This document shows, in pieces, positions 55,685 to 63,936 of a DNA stretch of 64,000 nucleotides. Numbering within the stretch: the stretch's first letter is position 1; each line of letters opens with the position of its first letter. The stretch is from Desulfovibrio sp. MES5. Lineage in GTDB: Bacteria > Desulfobacterota > Desulfovibrionia > Desulfovibrionales > Desulfovibrionaceae. The notes beneath the pieces are model-generated. The model saw nothing but the letters and a program-made list of their open reading frames with translations, ran no database searches and was not told the origin of the DNA. A program made the translations under genes and the position numbers. The DNA is taken from assembly GCF_002237645.1 (NCBI RefSeq), contig NZ_MJUZ01000011.1, positions 186,001 to 250,000 of the forward strand, in the 5' to 3' direction.

Positions 55685-56911
55685 ATGAAAACAGTCAGCT
55701 ATGGCGCCAACAGTCGCCGCGCCAGCGCGTCCACGGCTGCGGACGTAAGTCTTTTTGGCCCTGAAGAAGCCCGCAAGGCCCGGTCATTCCATCAGGGGTT
55801 CGGCCAGTATGCGGCCACCCCTCTGGTGCGCCTGGAGGCCCTGGCCGCGCATCTGGGCCTGGCCGAAATTCAGGTGAAGGACGAATCCCGGCGGTTTGGC
55901 CTCAACGCCTTCAAGGTTCTGGGCGGTTCCTATGCTGTGGCGCGTTATCTGGCGCAACGGCTGGACATACCCATGCAGGACGTGAATCCCGATCTGCTGC
56001 GGTCGGCAGCCGTGCGCGAGAAGCTCGGCGACATGACCCTTGTAACGGCAACGGACGGCAATCATGGCCTTGGCGTCGCCTGGACAGCCCGGCAGCTCGG
56101 CATGAAGGCAATGGTTTTCATGCCCGCAGGATCGGCCCCCGTGCGGGCGGAGAACATCCGTAACACCGGTGCCGGGTGCGTCATAACCGAGTGTAACTAC
56201 GACGATGCCGTGCGTCTTGCCATGCAGCACGCTGCGGATTCGGGCGGGGTGCTGGTGCAGGATACCGCCTGGGACGGCTATGAAGAGGTGCCGCTCTGGA
56301 TCATGCAGGGCTACACGACCCTTGCCCTGGAGGCGGACGAGCAATGGCAGAACAGCGGGGCAAAGCCGCCCACGCATATGTTTTTACAGGCAGGCGTAGG
56401 TTCCTTTGCCGCCGCCGTGCTCGGGTATTTTGTCTCAGCCATGGGGCATAGCGCCCCCAGGGCCGTCATTGTCGAGCCGCAGGCCGCCGACTGCTATTAC
56501 CGTTCCTTCATGGCCGCCGATGGAGCAGCCCATTCCGTGGCTGGGCACATGCGCACCATCATGGCCGGGCTTGCCTGCGGCGAACCCAGCAGCCTGTGCT
56601 GGCCCATTTTGCGCGACAGGGCCGTGGCCGCGCTTTCCTGCGCCGATACCGTGGCTGCCAACGGCATGCGCATTCTCGCCGCTCCCCTGCAGGGCGATGC
56701 CGCCATATGCAGCGGCGAATCCGGCGCGGCCCCTCTGGGGGCTCTGGAACATGTGATGCGTGCTCCCGAAATGGAGGAGGTACGGCAGGCCCTTGGCCTG
56801 GACGACTCTTCGCGCGTGCTGCTTTTCAGCACCGAGGGCGACACCTCGCCCGACCTGTACCGCCAGATCGTCTGGTACGGTCGGCACGGCGCGGAGGCAT
56901 GCGGCGTATAG
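55685..56911 (+). CDS. dpaL: diaminopropionate ammonia-lyase
   Basis: PLP enzyme of the tryptophan-synthase-beta fold that converts 2,3-diaminopropionate to pyruvate and two ammonia. The PLP Lys lies in RFGLNAFKVLGGSY (about residue 78), the conserved TATDGNHGLGVAW is at about 121-133, and the phosphate-binding QAGVGSFAAAV at about 238-248. Length 408 aa is normal. In E. coli the orthologue (ygeX) lies in a purine/amino acid catabolism cluster; here it is alone with a lipoprotein. A family A palindrome follows 47 bases after the stop. Confidence 0.92.
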   Translation: MKTVSYGANSRRASASTAADVSLFGPEEARKARSFHQGFGQYAATPLVRLEALAAHLGLAEIQVKDESRRFGLNAFKVLGGSYAVARYLAQRLDIPMQDVNPDLLRSAAVREKLGDMTLVTATDGNHGLGVAWTARQLGMKAMVFMPAGSAPVRAENIRNTGAGCVITECNYDDAVRLAMQHAADSGGVLVQDTAWDGYEEVPLWIMQGYTTLALEADEQWQNSGAKPPTHMFLQAGVGSFAAAVLGYFVSAMGHSAPRAVIVEPQAADCYYRSFMAADGAAHSVAGHMRTIMAGLACGEPSSLCWPILRDRAVAALSCADTVAANGMRILAAPLQGDAAICSGESGAAPLGALEHVMRAPEMEEVRQALGLDDSSRVLLFSTEGDTSPDLYRQIVWYGRHGAEACGV

Positions 56912-56958
56912 TGCCGCAGGCTGGCAGCCGTTAGAGCCTTTTACCTTTGAACTGCTTT

Positions 56959-56998
56959 GTGGGGGAAGGCCCCTTTTGCAAAAGGGGCCTTCCCCCAC
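56959..56998 (+). repeat. family A palindrome (copy A5), perfect 40-bp
   Basis: GTGGGGGAAGGCCCC, TTTTGCAAAA-type centre, GGGGCCTTCCCCCAC, then GCCCCCCCCC. The same orientation relative to dpaL as A2 has to valS. Confidence 0.88.
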
Positions 56999-57010
56999 GC
57001 CCCCCCCCAG

Positions 57011-57154
57011 ACAGTGTCGTCACGAGCGCCTTTCCAGTTATTTCTGCGTCGAACTTCGCCTTTTATTCCGGTCGAGTACCGTCAGAGTGCACTCCCTGCA
57101 TAAAAGGCTCGTTCTCCTTGATATGACTGGAAATTCATCTCGTGACGACACTGT
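57011..57154. mobile_element. MITE-like element, 144 bp
   Basis: Perfect 16-bp terminal inverted repeats ACAGTGTCGTCACGAG / CTCGTGACGACACTGT. Inner arms TTTCCAGT..ACTGGAAA and GCCTTTTAT..ATAAAAGGC also pair, so the element can fold end to end. No coding capacity. Unrelated in sequence to the element at 54393. Confidence 0.72.
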
Positions 57155-57167
57155 TTATAGCCTTTTT

Positions 57168-57193
57168 GCATTGAGAATATCCATTCTCAATGC
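57168..57193. repeat. perfect 11-bp-stem hairpin
   Basis: GCATTGAGAAT and ATTCTCAATGC around ATCC, preceded by CTTTTT. On the reverse strand the hairpin is followed by AAAAG, not T, so it is not an obvious terminator. Confidence 0.6.
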
Positions 57194-57255
57194 TTCCAAG
57201 ACGCCCGCTTCGGCGCGGAACCACGCAAAGAAATAGCGGTGCTGCCTTCGCGGCA

Positions 57256-57409
57256 GCCGTTGCCCGAAGGGCTTACGGATGGCGACAGCGATTGTATGGG
57301 CAAACCGTGTTGTTATGCGGGCTGTCTTCAAGCGTAGTTTCCTGCGTCACAGCGCTTTAAGCCTGCGTCACCACGCTTGAAGCATCCGTAAACCCTGCGG
57401 GCAACGGCT
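57256..57409. repeat. nested long inverted-repeat element
   Basis: Outer arms AGCCGTTGCCCG-AGGG-TTACGGATG and the complement at 57383-57409 (two mismatches), and inner arms CTTCAAGCGT / ACGCTTGAAG (57326 and 57373). The loop holds two direct copies of CCTGCGTCAC. No coding capacity. Confidence 0.65.
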
Positions 57410-57516
57410 GAAGCTGCGCTTGCGCATCTGCTCACGCAGCCGCCAGAGCAATTTTAAAGTGAAAATGTTCTAAGCCCATTGTTTTTGTTTTTTCATGTGA
57501 TGGAGCGTTTTCCATA

Positions 57517-57556
57517 AAAAAGGCCGTGCGGTTGTGGCACGGCCTTCTTTATGGAA
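57517..57556 (-). terminator. bidirectional terminator near the methyltransferase gene
   Basis: Stem AAGGCCGTGC / GCACGGCCTT with a seven-base loop, flanked by CCATAAAAA and TCTTTATGG, so both strands have a T-rich tail. On the reverse strand it lies about 145 bases beyond the methyltransferase stop. Confidence 0.75.
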
Positions 57557-57697
57557 ATTCTTGTGTTTCTGGCTGGATATGCGTGGGAAAGATGCTGAAT
57601 ATGCCCTTTTTGGGGGAGCAGTCGTGCGGGAGTATCCCGCCTCGTCTCCACCGTTCAGCGTGTGCGGGCAGAGAACCCGCAGGCAGAACTGAGCCCG

Positions 57698-58468
57698 CTA
57701 GCGCCCGCGAATCCAGTACGTTTCAAAGCCGTCCTGAAGCCAGCCGTCCTTCACTTCCGTCAGTCCTGCCACCTTGAATATCTGGCGGTACTCATCGCGG
57801 GTGCGCCGCCAGCCCCAGAACTGCTGACGCCGTATGCCAAGGTAATGCAGAACGCCACGTATGAAAATCTTGATGGCGTTGACGAAGCTTCCGATAAAGG
57901 AATCCTCTTCCAGCAGCGAGGCGGACAGCAGAATGATTTCGCCGCCGGGCGTAAGCTGTGCGCGGAGTTCCTGAAGCAGATGGGTGAATTCGCGCGTGGG
58001 GATGCCGTAGTCCACTGTGGACAGGTATATCATGTCATAGTGAACGTCCGGCGGCAGACAGGCCGGGGGCAGGCCAATGTAGATGCGCTCGCTGGGAATG
58101 TGCTGGCGCAGCCACTTCATGCCCACGGTGCTGGGCTCGTTGACGTGCAGTTCCAGCTCGGGCAGCTCTTCAAGAAGGATTTTTTCCATATAGCCGACGC
58201 CGCTGCCGATGGAAAGCACGCGCACAGGCTCGGTGCGCGGCTGGGTTTCCCTGGCGAGCTGGTCGCGCAACTGTCCGATAAGCCAGCGTGCATCCTTGCG
58301 CTTGTTTTCGCGCCATACGGCGGGCAGATCGTCCCAATTCTTGAACCGGCGAAAGAGCTCTTCATAAAATACGGCGTAAAACTTGGGCTCCGCCAAATGG
58401 AAAAAGGAGATATGCGAAAAGGATGTGAATGGAATTCCCTGCCAGCTTTCTTGATAAAATCTTCGCAC
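57698..58468 (-). CDS. SAM-dependent methyltransferase-like protein (class I)
   Basis: A 256-residue cytoplasmic protein. VRVLSIGSGVGYMEKILLEEL (about 82-102) is motif I of a Rossmann methyltransferase (the usual E/DxGxGxG appears as SIGSGVG), LHVNEPS (about 107) is the acidic motif II region, YDMIYLSTVDYGI (about 144) motif IV, and LTPGGEIILLSAS (about 169) the late motif. Substrate unknown. No close neighbour on the same strand, so it is probably monocistronic; the terminator at 57517 is its likely 3' end. Confidence 0.8.
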   Translation of the reverse strand: MRRFYQESWQGIPFTSFSHISFFHLAEPKFYAVFYEELFRRFKNWDDLPAVWRENKRKDARWLIGQLRDQLARETQPRTEPVRVLSIGSGVGYMEKILLEELPELELHVNEPSTVGMKWLRQHIPSERIYIGLPPACLPPDVHYDMIYLSTVDYGIPTREFTHLLQELRAQLTPGGEIILLSASLLEEDSFIGSFVNAIKIFIRGVLHYLGIRRQQFWGWRRTRDEYRQIFKVAGLTEVKDGWLQDGFETYWIRGR

Positions 58469-59100
58469 GTCAACCCCCCGCTCATGGCTGCATAAATGCG
58501 TTATGGCAAACGCGCCGAAGCCACACTACGCAGCCAACTATAGCGCAAGCCTTTGCAAGGCGCAATGCGCTCTGCAATTGTTCACAATGTGCCTTGGTTC
58601 CGCGAGAGCGGACTACCCGTAAGGCTGTGATCATTTCAAAGGGTCTGCATGTCCGCTGCGAGTGACAGCGCGGCGACATCCGGCAGCGAACGCGGCAGGC
58701 GTGTGATCTGCACCGCCGCCAGAAATTGTGCCGGAAAAGCGCTTGCCCGTGGCCTTGCGGCTGCCGCTGCCGCCCCAGTCGCTAGAGCATGCCTGCCGTG
58801 AATGCGTTCGGCTGTTGCCTTACGGCTGCCGCCACAGCTCGCGGCTGTCTGGCAAACGGACGGCACGGCGGCCAGCGCCGTGCATCCGCACGCTCAGCCG
58901 GTCGTCAGCAAGGGCCAAGAGCTGCAAACAGTGGACCGCAGCAACAGGCGACATCGACAAAAAGCGGACTTCAGAAAAAGGCGGACTCGGAAAAGGTCGG
59001 GCATATGCCGCATGAGGCAAAAGCCTTGCCAAATGACAGGGGACGGCGCTTGCGACGCCGCCCCCTGCGAAGTTCAGGCAGATTCAGACCCTGTTATGGC
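58469..59100. other. intergenic region between the methyltransferase and nhcD
   Basis: About 630 bases. No gene supported. Similar blocks CCTTGCGGCTGCCGC (near 58752) and CCTTACGGCTGCCGCC (near 58816) form an imperfect direct repeat. A 12-bp-stem hairpin (59037-59067, CAGGGG-CGGCG / CGCCG-CCCCTG) sits 34 bases beyond the nhcD stop and is the probable end of the nhc transcript. Confidence 0.45.
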
Positions 59101-59253
59101 CTAGTGCCCTTTTGAATCGCCGTTACGACCCTTTTTGCGGGGAAACAGCACAAAGTTCCAGTACACTACATAGAGGGGCAGCACCACGAACATCATGGTG
59201 TAAGCCCAGTTCTTCGTATAGAGGAAGTAATCGTAAAAAGTATGGAATTCCAT
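59101..59253 (-). CDS. nhcD: small membrane subunit of the nine-haem cytochrome complex
   Basis: A 50-residue peptide, MEFHTFYDYFLYTKNW then one hydrophobic helix (TMMFVVLPLYVVYWNFVLF) and a basic tail RKKGRNGDSKGH. GAGGAGAATACT gives a strong ribosome site before the ATG at 59253. In size, topology and position it corresponds to HmcD/NhcD, the small subunit of the Hmc-type redox complexes of Desulfovibrio. Last gene of nhcABCD, 26 bases after nhcC. Its role in the complex is not known. Confidence 0.82.
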   Translation of the reverse strand: MEFHTFYDYFLYTKNWAYTMMFVVLPLYVVYWNFVLFPRKKGRNGDSKGH

Positions 59254-59279
59254 AGTATTCTCCTCTTTCGGATTGGCTA

Positions 59280-60494
59280 CTAGTGCTCATCCCTGAAGTC
59301 GGGGTGTTCGTACAGCACCGGCATGTGGTAGACGATAAAGCGGTACACGGTAACAATCATCGTCACCACAAAGATGGAAATGCAGAACTCCCAGATGCTG
59401 GGGAAGTAGCGTTCCGCCGAGGGCAGATTGTAGTTAAAGGCAATCATGGACACGTTGAAACGGTTCATGACAATGCCGAGCACCGCGTTGACCGAGGCAA
59501 TGCGGCACAGGGTCACGTTGCGATCACGCGCGCCCTTGGCGTAGAGCAGGGCGGGCAGCAGCACGAAGCCCAGTATTTCCACAAGCCACCATGCGCCATA
59601 GCCTGAGAAGACGTAGGGCAGGTTCGCCTGCACAAGCATGTCAATGACCTTGAGCATGAAGTAGGCGAACAGGATGAAGGAAGCCGCACGCGCAAAGCTG
59701 AAAATAACGCCGTCAGCTTCACGCAAATGGGTTTCATCCATGTAGTGGTGCAGGCCCTTGTGAGCGAACATGCCTTCGAAAATGACCATGGAAGACCCGG
59801 CAGCCATTGAGCTGACGAAGAAGAACATGGGCATGAAGGGCGAGTACCACAAAGGATGCAGCTTTTCGGGCGCAATGAGGTACAGCGCGCCCAGCGAGGA
59901 CTGGTGCAGGGTGGACAGCGTCACGCCGAAGATGGTGAGCACGATGGTGGCTTGCACCACAACCTTGCGCCACTTGAGCAGGAAGGGGTACTTGGACGAC
60001 AGCCATTCCATAGGCGCCACGGAGAACTCGATGAGCAGCACCGTAACGTAGGTGGCGACGCACAGGCCCACTTCAAAGAGAACCGAAGTGGTGCCGGGGA
60101 AGAAGAACATGAAGGGCAGACGCAGCGGATGGCCCAGGTCGTACAGAAGAGCCACAACCACGAAACCATAGCCAAGAAAGGCTGTGGTGATGGCGGGGCG
60201 TACTGCCGAGTGGAACTGCTTCATGCCCATGATGTAGCAGGCCACGGTGGTAAAGTAGCCGCCTGCCGCGAGCGACACGCCGCACAAAAGGTCAAAGCCG
60301 ATCCACAGGCCCCAGGGCTGGGTGTTGCTCAGGTTGGTGACCGAGCCGATACCCATGGTAAAACGGATAATGGTGATTACCAGGCCCACCGACAGGATGA
60401 TGGCGGTAATGATATTGCCCGGCGTAGGTCTGAAGAACTCGCCAAGGTTGAACAGCTTGTCCTTGGTAGGAATGACTATGCTGTGGTGCGACAT
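59280..60494 (-). CDS. nhcC: NrfD/PsrC-type integral membrane subunit of the nine-haem cytochrome complex
   Basis: A 404-residue membrane protein with about ten helices of the NrfD/PsrC/HmcC family, which binds or oxidises/reduces menaquinone without haem. Segments such as NTQPWGLWIGFDLLCGVSLAAGGYFTT (about 57-83) and FAYFMLKVIDMLVQANLPYVFSGYGAWWLVEILGFVLLPA are typical. The ATG follows the nhcB stop immediately (TAAATG). It links the periplasmic cytochrome NhcA and iron-sulfur NhcB to the quinone pool. Confidence 0.92.
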   Translation of the reverse strand: MSHHSIVIPTKDKLFNLGEFFRPTPGNIITAIILSVGLVITIIRFTMGIGSVTNLSNTQPWGLWIGFDLLCGVSLAAGGYFTTVACYIMGMKQFHSAVRPAITTAFLGYGFVVVALLYDLGHPLRLPFMFFFPGTTSVLFEVGLCVATYVTVLLIEFSVAPMEWLSSKYPFLLKWRKVVVQATIVLTIFGVTLSTLHQSSLGALYLIAPEKLHPLWYSPFMPMFFFVSSMAAGSSMVIFEGMFAHKGLHHYMDETHLREADGVIFSFARAASFILFAYFMLKVIDMLVQANLPYVFSGYGAWWLVEILGFVLLPALLYAKGARDRNVTLCRIASVNAVLGIVMNRFNVSMIAFNYNLPSAERYFPSIWEFCISIFVVTMIVTVYRFIVYHMPVLYEHPDFRDEH

Positions 60495-61598
60495 TTACTT
60501 ATCCTCCCCGTGACACTTGCACTCCGTTTCCCGGGCCTTGAGGGCCTCGGTCATGGCGCGGCGAGCCGTGTCGGCAGCACCCGGCCCCTGGGTTTCCTCA
60601 ATCTTGCGCACGGCGGCGTCAACGGCGGCGGCCACGTCTTCGCGGGCTTCCTTGACCTTTTCGTCCTTTTCAGCCTTGTACATGGCTTCGCGGCGCTTGC
60701 TGATGGCGTAGGCGCCACCGAAGAGCACCGGCCAGAAGGCCACGATCATAGGCACCGCGCCGAGCGCGCCGTAGGTCAGTTCACCCATGGGGCGGTTGCC
60801 GAGGTGGGTGTTGAGACCAAGCTGCTTGAGTTCGTCGCCAGCCAGCGGCGCGTCGTCCACCGGCACAGCGGCGGCGGCCTGGCCCACTGCGGGGCTCAGA
60901 ACCATCCATGCGGTGCCGCCGGCGTCGGTTTCGCCGTAGATGTAGTTGACGTACTTGGAGGGGTTGTCAGCCATGCGGGCACGGGCCACGCGGATAAGAT
61001 CGCTGCGGCGGCCAAAGGTGAGGGCGTCCTTGGGACAGGCCTGCACACAGCCGGGCAGCTTGCCTTCGTTGAGCAGGGGCTCACAGAAGGTGCATTTTTG
61101 CACCAGGGGGTCAAAGGCTTCGTCGTACTGGAAGCCGGGCACGTAGAAGGGGCAGGCTATCATGCAATAGCGGCAGCCCACGCACTGCGAACCGTCGTAG
61201 TGCACCGCGCCGTTGGGGTGCTTGGAGAAGCACTTGGCAAAGCAGGCAGAGGCGCAGGCCGGGTCGTTGCAATGGAAGCACTGCAACTTACGGAATACGT
61301 CCTTGCCGTTCACCTTGTACTTGTTCACCACGGTCCACTGGTATTCAGTGGTGCGGCGGGTAGTGTCGCACACCGTAAGGTCGCTGAAGGGCTTTTTGGG
61401 TTTGGGCAGGTGGTTGACCTTGTTGCAGGCCTCTTCGCACTTGCGGCAGCCAATGCAGCGGGTAGTGTCGTGCAGCACTCCGTAACTGTCAGCGTAATAT
61501 GGGAAGGTGTGGGGGCCAGCCTGGGCTACCTTGGCGGTGCCAAGGGCCGAGACCACGCCCGCGCTCCCCAGAATGGTCAGAAATGTTCTGCGTTTCAT
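60495..61598 (-). CDS. nhcB: iron-sulfur subunit of the nine-haem cytochrome complex
   Basis: A 367-residue protein with a Tat signal (MKRRTFLTILGSAGVVSALG), so the clusters face the periplasm. Cys motifs for up to four [4Fe-4S] clusters: CIGCRKCEEAC (about 48-58), CFHCNDPACASAC (about 107-119), CVGCRYCMIAC (about 139-149), CTFCEPLL..CVQAC (about 169-188). A C-terminal membrane anchor (LGAVPMIVAFWPVLFGGAYAI, about 283-303) is followed by a charged helix. Homologous to HmcB. Second gene of nhcABCD, 14 bases after nhcA. Confidence 0.93.
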   Translation of the reverse strand: MKRRTFLTILGSAGVVSALGTAKVAQAGPHTFPYYADSYGVLHDTTRCIGCRKCEEACNKVNHLPKPKKPFSDLTVCDTTRRTTEYQWTVVNKYKVNGKDVFRKLQCFHCNDPACASACFAKCFSKHPNGAVHYDGSQCVGCRYCMIACPFYVPGFQYDEAFDPLVQKCTFCEPLLNEGKLPGCVQACPKDALTFGRRSDLIRVARARMADNPSKYVNYIYGETDAGGTAWMVLSPAVGQAAAAVPVDDAPLAGDELKQLGLNTHLGNRPMGELTYGALGAVPMIVAFWPVLFGGAYAISKRREAMYKAEKDEKVKEAREDVAAAVDAAVRKIEETQGPGAADTARRAMTEALKARETECKCHGEDK

Positions 61599-61612
61599 AT
61601 TCTTACTCCATG

Positions 61613-62596
61613 CTAGTCGGCGCTCTTGGGCGCGGCCTTATGGCAGGTGGTGCAGTCGGTATCTCTGGGACGCGCGACGTTCATGCCCTTATGGCAACCC
61701 ATGCACTGCAGATGATAGGCGGCCATGAGGTTGGGACGGCCAGGATTGACCTTGTCGATCTCCTTGGCATGGCAACTGCCGCACTTGGGAGGCGTGAGAG
61801 AGAGCGGGCTTCTGTGGTGGCAGGTAGCGCACAGAAGTTCAGGCTGATTGTGGAAAGCCTGGGCCAGCTTGTCGTCCTTGATCCCTTCCATGAGGGAGGT
61901 AAGGTGACGGCGATGGGTGAAGTTGCTTCCCTCGTACTTGTCGGCCAGAGAGTCGATGACCACCTTGAGGGGGGCCAGCATGGGAGAAACAGGCGCAGCG
62001 GGCTTCTGGGACAGCACGGTTTCGGCTGCCAGAGCTTCGTTGTCGCCGGGCAGAAGCGTTCCGTTAATGCCCTTCTGCATTTGTTCCGGCGTCATGGACG
62101 GCGTAACATTGTGACAGGTGGCGCACCACGCCTGGTCGCGCTTGGGCGTGACAATGGCATGACAGCCCGCGCATTCGCGCCTTTCCTTGGTTTGCTGCTC
62201 ATGACAGCTCACGCAGCTGACGGGCGTATTGCCCTTGGCGCGCTTGGCGATGTTGGTGGCGTGCATGGCCCTTTCAAGGGTGATAAAATTGCCCTCGGCC
62301 TTGCCTTCCACGGTGTGACAGGTGCTACAGGCCACCGGGTCGCCCGTGTGGTGACAGGTCTCGCAGTTCTCAACCTTTTTTTCGTGGATAAGGTGGTTGA
62401 AAACCACGGGTTTCATGGCCGAGCCCTTGGGATTGGGCTTGTCGCCGACCGGAAACATGACTATGGCCGATGGCGCGCCGCTGTCTGTTGGCTCCAAGGC
62501 TGCGGCTTTTGCCGAACCAGCTCCCAGCGCCGTAAGACACGCCGCGCCAGCCAGGGCGATAGCCGCCAGCAGAAGCAGTGATGTGCCGTTCCTCAT
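61613..62596 (-). CDS. nhcA: nine-haem cytochrome c
   Basis: A 327-residue periplasmic multihaem cytochrome. I count exactly nine CXXCH motifs: CETCH, CSTCH, CVSCH, CAGCH, CATCH, CATCH, CGSCH, CMGCH and CTTCH. The signal peptide ends at AGSAKA-ALEP. Sequence plan and count match the nine-haem cytochrome c of D. desulfuricans ATCC 27774, a two-domain tetrahaem arrangement plus one extra haem, which accepts electrons from periplasmic hydrogenase via cytochrome c3. The start at 62596 is preferred because AAGGA lies eight bases before it; an ATG six codons upstream lacks a ribosome site. Confidence 0.95.
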   Translation of the reverse strand: MRNGTSLLLLAAIALAGAACLTALGAGSAKAAALEPTDSGAPSAIVMFPVGDKPNPKGSAMKPVVFNHLIHEKKVENCETCHHTGDPVACSTCHTVEGKAEGNFITLERAMHATNIAKRAKGNTPVSCVSCHEQQTKERRECAGCHAIVTPKRDQAWCATCHNVTPSMTPEQMQKGINGTLLPGDNEALAAETVLSQKPAAPVSPMLAPLKVVIDSLADKYEGSNFTHRRHLTSLMEGIKDDKLAQAFHNQPELLCATCHHRSPLSLTPPKCGSCHAKEIDKVNPGRPNLMAAYHLQCMGCHKGMNVARPRDTDCTTCHKAAPKSAD

Positions 62597-62700
62597 GTGC
62601 TTGTCCTTTTGCATTCAGACATTACCCCAAACCCGCCGCCTGGCGACGGGATCCTCCGGCCCCGCCGATCCCTGCGGGGGGCAAACACGCAGATATTGCA

Positions 62701-62729
62701 ACGGTATCGCAGGCTGCAAGACACGTCAA
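62701..62729 (-). promoter_or_regulatory. candidate promoter of the nhc operon
   Basis: Reverse strand: TTGACG (62729-62724), 17-bp spacer, TACCGT (62706-62701). The -35 is good and the -10 weak. It lies about 105 bases upstream of nhcA. Confidence 0.55.
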
Positions 62730-63282
62730 GGAGGGGCCAGTCTTGGAATGGCTTCTCATGCTTGGAAAAACAAGGAGATTGGGAAAATTTTCATTAAATT
62801 CGTTCCGCCAATAAAAGCCAAATCAAAGCGTTATGGTGAATATGAGGGCCGCTTGCGCACTAGGGCACATGACTGCGAGTTTTTTTGAAATTTTTTTTGC
62901 AAGGGCAAAAAAACCGCTGCTGCAGCGGCAGCAAGCAGAGAGAAAAAGACTTATGGAAGCAGATTTCGGCAAAGCAAAATTTTCACCAAGTCATTAATTT
63001 TTTTTATAATATATTGTAAATTATAGCTATTTTTATGCGTTTGGCGCCGTGTGGCGTGACTGTTCAGGGCAGGGCGGCGGTGACGGCTGGCGGCTCTTGA
63101 CCTGCACCTCAAGATGCTCTACGCCCAAGGGGATAGGGTATTATACGAAATTATCCGCAGGCACGAGGCCCGCCGCCGTTCCAGACCCGGTCTGTCGAAA
63201 GGGCGCGTTCGGCTTTATGCCCGCCTGTTTGTGGATATGGCTATGGAGCCGGCAGCTCCTGACCGATAACGGAGGATCGTTG
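62730..63282. other. intergenic region upstream of the carbonic anhydrase gene
   Basis: About 550 bases. 62870-63035 is markedly AT-rich (runs of T, TATAATATATTG), with a short CCGCTG/CAGCGG hairpin at 62914-62928. It is the likely promoter and UP-element zone for the rightward carbonic anhydrase. No gene seen. Confidence 0.45.
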
Positions 63283-63936
63283 ATGAAGAGTGTTGAAAGC
63301 CTGTTGCAGGGCAATGAACTGTTTCAAAAAAACTATTTCAAAAAGAATGAAACCGAGCTTCTGGAACTTGTCAGAAGCGGCCAGCATCCCAAAGCGCTCT
63401 TTATCGGCTGCGCCGACTCCAGAGTTATCCCCTCGCTTATAACCAACGCTCCTCCCGGCCAGCTTTTTGTGCTGCGCAACGTGGGCAACTTCGTGGCTCC
63501 CCACAAGCCGGACGAAGACTATCACGCCATGGCCTCAGGCATAGAATACGCCGTCACCACTCTGGATATTTCAGAGATCATCATCTGCGGCCATACCTAC
63601 TGCGGCGCCATTGAGGCCCTGTACAAGGAAATCAGCGGCGAACAGCTCGTTCACACCAAGAAGTGGCTTTCTCTTGGCAAGAAGGCCAAGGAACTTGCCC
63701 TGCTCGCGCTTGGCAAAGACGCCGACAAGGACAGGCTGCTGCGTCTAACGGAAAAGCTCTCCATCGTCTTCCAGATCGAAAACCTGCTCACCTATCCTTA
63801 CGTCAGGGAAAAGGTGGAGAATGGCGACCTGCATATCCACGGCTGGCTCTACCATATCGAATCCGGCGAGATGGAATACTATGATCCCGACCAGCACGAA
63901 TTTCTGTCACTGAGCAGGTCGGAAGCCGCGTCGTAG
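63283..63936 (+). CDS. beta-class carbonic anhydrase
   Basis: A 217-residue zinc enzyme interconverting CO2 and bicarbonate. Zinc ligands: Cys of GCADSRV (about residue 43, with the Asp-Arg dyad right after it) and His/Cys of CGHTYCGA (about 105-108). The start at 63283 has GGAGGATCG upstream; a longer open frame back to 63049 includes unlikely leader sequence. Cytoplasmic; in a sulfate reducer it may support bicarbonate supply or pH balance. Monocistronic in this window. Confidence 0.93.
   Translation: MKSVESLLQGNELFQKNYFKKNETELLELVRSGQHPKALFIGCADSRVIPSLITNAPPGQLFVLRNVGNFVAPHKPDEDYHAMASGIEYAVTTLDISEIIICGHTYCGAIEALYKEISGEQLVHTKKWLSLGKKAKELALLALGKDADKDRLLRLTEKLSIVFQIENLLTYPYVREKVENGDLHIHGWLYHIESGEMEYYDPDQHEFLSLSRSEAAS

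Larger units (their letters stand above)
56912..57697. other. repeat-dense intergenic region
   Basis: About 790 bases with no gene. From left to right: family A copy A5, a 144-bp MITE-like element, a short hairpin, a ~150-bp nested inverted repeat, a family B fragment (AGAGCAATTTTAAAG.. near 57435-57470) and a bidirectional terminator. Confidence 0.6.

Noticed and set aside
57168-57193. Palindrome TGAGAAT..ATTCTCA considered as a Fur box
   Set aside because: The half-sites are separated by four bases rather than the 7-1-7 spacing of Fur boxes, and no iron gene is adjacent; more likely part of the repeat block.
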